Assembly (NCBI GenBank): GCA_963658035.1
Contig: CAVKOL010000120.1
Location: 1 to 7,474, forward strand
From: Paratractidigestivibacter sp963658035
GTDB taxonomy: Bacteria; Actinomycetota; Coriobacteriia; Coriobacteriales; Atopobiaceae
Reading direction: 5' to 3'
DNA: 7,474 nt
The position numbers were made by a program, and so were the translations under genes. The notes under the pieces are model-generated. The model did not search any database. It was not told where the DNA came from and saw nothing but the letters and a program-made list of their open reading frames with translations. Positions 5,969-7,474 of the stretch are shown piece by piece; the stretch's first letter is position 1, and each line of letters opens with the position of its first letter.

Positions 5969-6628
5969 ATGTCCCAGGAGTTCTTCGACCTTCTCTACAA
6001 CGGATACACCGGCGAGTACCAGCTCATGAGCTCGCTTTACCGCCACGGCTTAGACGCGCTGCGCCCGCCCGCCGACATGGGCATCGACGTCGTGTCGCTT
6101 AACCTCAAGTGGCAGCTCAAGCACCCCGGCGCCAGCCCCGAGACCTTCTTCTTCCAGGTCAAGACCGCCGTCACGAGCGTGCACGAGAGCGACGACCGCC
6201 CCGGCGCGATCACGACGGTCGAGTTCAAAATCAAGGAGAGCGAGCTCGACCTTCTCGCCAAAATGCCCGAGCGCGCCCTGTTTTGCTACGTGTACAACAA
6301 CGAGACGACGGCGCTCACCAGCTCGGTCGAGGCGCCGTTCATGTGCTTTTGGCTGGACGGCGTGCTGCTGGAGAAGGTCCGCGAGGGCGGGGCGTTTTTC
6401 CGCCGCGAAGGCGAGAGCAAGCTGATCTTGGCCTGCCAGCTGCGCAAGCCGGCGCGCGAGAACAGCCGCTGGTACGCCGTGGTGGTGGACGAGAAAGGTC
6501 AGACGGTCGAGGGCGGCTACCTGGGCGTCGTTGGCGCAGGCGGCTCCCCCGCCCCCGACGGCGCCGACCACTACAGCGTCTTGGGCTACCTCGACCACGC
6601 CCGCTACATCATCGCGACGCGGGATTAA
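5969..6628 (+). CDS. DUF4365/Mrr-like PD-(D/E)XK nuclease-type protein
   Basis: 219 residues. The start ATG is set by AAGGGAG (5957-5963) five bases upstream. The N-terminal 70 residues fit the restriction-endonuclease-like pattern of DUF4365 and Mrr-type proteins: GYTGEYQLMSSLYRHG (E16), PPADMGIDVV (D36, D40), then FFFQVKT with Q63-V-K65. E16, D40 and Q-x-K would be the metal-binding and catalytic set. The rest (about 80-219) is predicted alpha/beta without motifs I recognise, and includes VEAPFMCFWLDG. There is no membrane segment, so it should be cytoplasmic. Family members occur in restriction and other anti-phage loci and as orphan genes. The fold assignment rests on motif spacing by eye and activity is inferred. 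It is third in the right-facing cluster and may be co-transcribed with the ATPase. Confidence 0.7.
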   Translation: MSQEFFDLLYNGYTGEYQLMSSLYRHGLDALRPPADMGIDVVSLNLKWQLKHPGASPETFFFQVKTAVTSVHESDDRPGAITTVEFKIKESELDLLAKMPERALFCYVYNNETTALTSSVEAPFMCFWLDGVLLEKVREGGAFFRREGESKLILACQLRKPARENSRWYAVVVDEKGQTVEGGYLGVVGAGGSPAPDGADHYSVLGYLDHARYIIATRD

Positions 6629-6682
6629 AACAGCCCGCCGGCGGCTCGGCGCGGCGCGGGTGGGATACTCGCGGTTTCTGTG

Positions 6683-6749
6683 CAAGACGCCACATTTCGC
6701 GAGTTCTTGCCCTAAATGGGGGCACCTCGTCGCGAAATGTGGCGTCTTG
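6683..6749. repeat. Large intergenic inverted repeat (20-bp arms) between convergent genes
   Basis: The arms 6683-6702 (CAAGACGCCACATTTCGCGA) and 6730-6749 are perfect complements. As RNA several outer pairs extend it further (6676-6682 with 6750-6756, including G-U pairs). The 27-base loop contains a smaller stem TGCCC/GGGCA (6708-6712, 6720-6724). The site is suited to a bidirectional terminator, but no T-run follows on either strand. Its layout matches the element at 3628-3689. Confidence 0.8.
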
Positions 6750-6795
6750 TATGGGATTGGCGAGTTTCGCCGCCTCGGCGAGGCGGGCGCAGGGC

Positions 6796-7296
6796 TTAGA
6801 GCAGCGCCTTCACGGCGGCGATCCAGGCGTCAACCTCGGCCTGCGGGGTCTTTTGCTTAGAGCCGCCGGTAGAGTCGAAGGTCACCTCGAGGGCAGGGCC
6901 CGCCGAGGCGCCTTTGGCCGCGGCCGTGATGTCCTTGTTGGTGCTGCCGGGCCAGCCGGCGCTGGTCGAGAAGGGCACGACGGTCTTGCCCGCCCAGTCG
7001 ACGCCCTCGGCAAAGGCCCGAACGGACGGCGCCATGGTGTACCACCAGGTCGGCGTGCCCACGGCAATGACGTCGTAGGCGGCCGGGTCAAACTCAAGGG
7101 GCTCAATCTGGGGCACAAACCCGGCGTGGATCTCGTCCTGGGCCTGCTTTACCGTGGCGTCGTAGTCGTTGGGGTAAGGCTCGACGGTCTCAATGCGGGC
7201 CAGGTCAGCGCCGCAGGCGTCGGCCAGCTGCTCGGCGATTTTCTCGGTGTTGCCGTTACTTCAGCTGTAGTAGGCAACCAACATGCTCTTGCTCAT
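6796..7296 (-). CDS. Flavodoxin with in-frame TGA at codon 12 (selenocysteine candidate or disrupted gene)
   Basis: 166 codons plus the stop, counting the internal TGA. ATG at 7296 has GGAG eight bases upstream (7305-7308). The N-terminus reads MSKSMLVAYYS, then TGA (7263-7261), then SNGNTEKIAEQL: the TGA sits inside the loop that binds the FMN phosphate. The rest is intact: AVGTPTWWYTMAP, GKTVVPFSTSAGWPG, VDAWIAAVKALL, all typical of the flavodoxin family related to 4-type flavodoxins. Flavodoxins carry one or two electrons via FMN. It follows the aldo/keto reductase gene by 29 bases, the same operon. The TGA may encode selenocysteine, as an active-site-like residue next to FMN, or be a TGG-to-TGA nonsense change, since Trp is common here (YYSWSGNT). 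The first in-frame ATG after the TGA, at 7116, would lose the FMN loop. Confidence 0.85.
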
Positions 7297-7325
7297 GCCT
7301 AAATCTCCAGTTCGTCTAGTTCGGG

Positions 7326-7474
7326 TTATTTCTGACCGTTTACATCGGGGGCCCAGGTGGCAAAGTGATCGAGCATCTCCTTGGTGTGGTGGAAGATGGA
7401 ATCGCCGCGGTCGAGTGTGGCCATGGCCGCCATGTCCTCATCCGTGAGCTCAAAGTCGAAGACGTTCAGGTTGT
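7326..7474 (-). CDS. Aldo/keto reductase, C-terminal end (partial)
   Basis: About 49 C-terminal residues are visible: NLNVFDFELTDEDMAAMATL, then DRGDSIFHHTKEMLDHFATW, ending in TAA at 7328-7326. NVFDFELTDEDM with a following LDRG is the familiar C-terminal region of NADPH-dependent aldo/keto reductases of the 2,5-diketogluconate reductase type. Catalytic Asp/Tyr/Lys/His lie outside the window. It precedes the flavodoxin gene in the same operon, so the two may share a redox or stress role; that link is inferred. Confidence 0.8.
   Translation of the reverse strand, partial: NLNVFDFELTDEDMAAMATLDRGDSIFHHTKEMLDHFATWAPDVNGQK

Noticed and set aside
6683..6760. Hairpin as a standard intrinsic terminator
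   Set aside because: No run of T follows on either strand, and the stem and loop are larger than usual. A role in ending transcription is still possible by another route.
7261..7263. TGA read as tryptophan by a changed genetic code
   Set aside because: The other genes use TGG for Trp and have no internal TGA, so a genome-wide code change is not supported.
6109..7302. Plus-strand frame of 397 codons running across the nuclease gene, hairpin and flavodoxin
   Set aside because: Arg-rich out-of-frame translation of the nuclease gene, then antisense to the flavodoxin; it also crosses a large hairpin.
1..7474. CRISPR array, tRNA, rRNA or insertion sequence
   Set aside because: I see no regularly spaced repeats, cloverleaf, conserved rRNA stretches or transposase gene. 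The repeated DNA at 1-3508 is explained by paralogous genes.

Overview
The window is GC-rich, densely coded bacterial DNA. It has signal-peptide-bearing ABC transporter fusions, mixed ATG/GTG starts, good Shine-Dalgarno sites and a flavodoxin/aldo-keto reductase pair. This fits a high-GC Gram-positive anaerobe of the Actinomycetota, most likely Coriobacteriia (Olsenella/Collinsella-like). That placement is an inference from gene style; no rRNA or marker gene is present.

Left block (1-3508, minus strand): three tandem paralogous genes, the leftmost cut by the window edge. Each encodes a signal peptide, an amino-acid-type substrate-binding domain and, in the two complete copies, a HisM/GlnP-type permease domain in one chain. 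Reading order is 3508 to 1. Both internal junctions use the same 8-base stop/start overlap (GTGACTAA). No ATPase gene is in view. The striking point is that the binding domain appears circularly permuted: the half that normally comes second (lobe 2 plus the C-terminal helices) comes first, followed by the half that normally comes first (the N-terminal lobe-1 half), which runs straight into the membrane domain. All three copies share this order.

Middle (3509-3968): a 460-base divergent intergenic region. It holds an 18-bp-arm inverted repeat, a short direct repeat, a good extended -10 promoter facing right, and a roughly 200-nt structured leader with a terminator-like hairpin.

Right-facing block (3969-6628): three co-directional genes. 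They are a ClpP-type serine protease with an intact triad, a soluble VirD4/TraG-like ATPase with no membrane anchor, and a DUF4365/Mrr-like PD-(D/E)XK nuclease-type protein. No relaxase or type IV secretion gene accompanies them. Protease + DNA-translocase-like ATPase + nuclease is a combination I do not recognise as a named system. It could be a defence module or a fragment of a conjugative element.

Right block (6629-7474): a large hairpin (20-bp arms) lies between convergent genes. A minus-strand flavodoxin follows, whose FMN phosphate-binding loop contains an in-frame TGA (a selenocysteine candidate or a nonsense mutation), and then the C-terminal end of an aldo/keto reductase that precedes it in the same operon.
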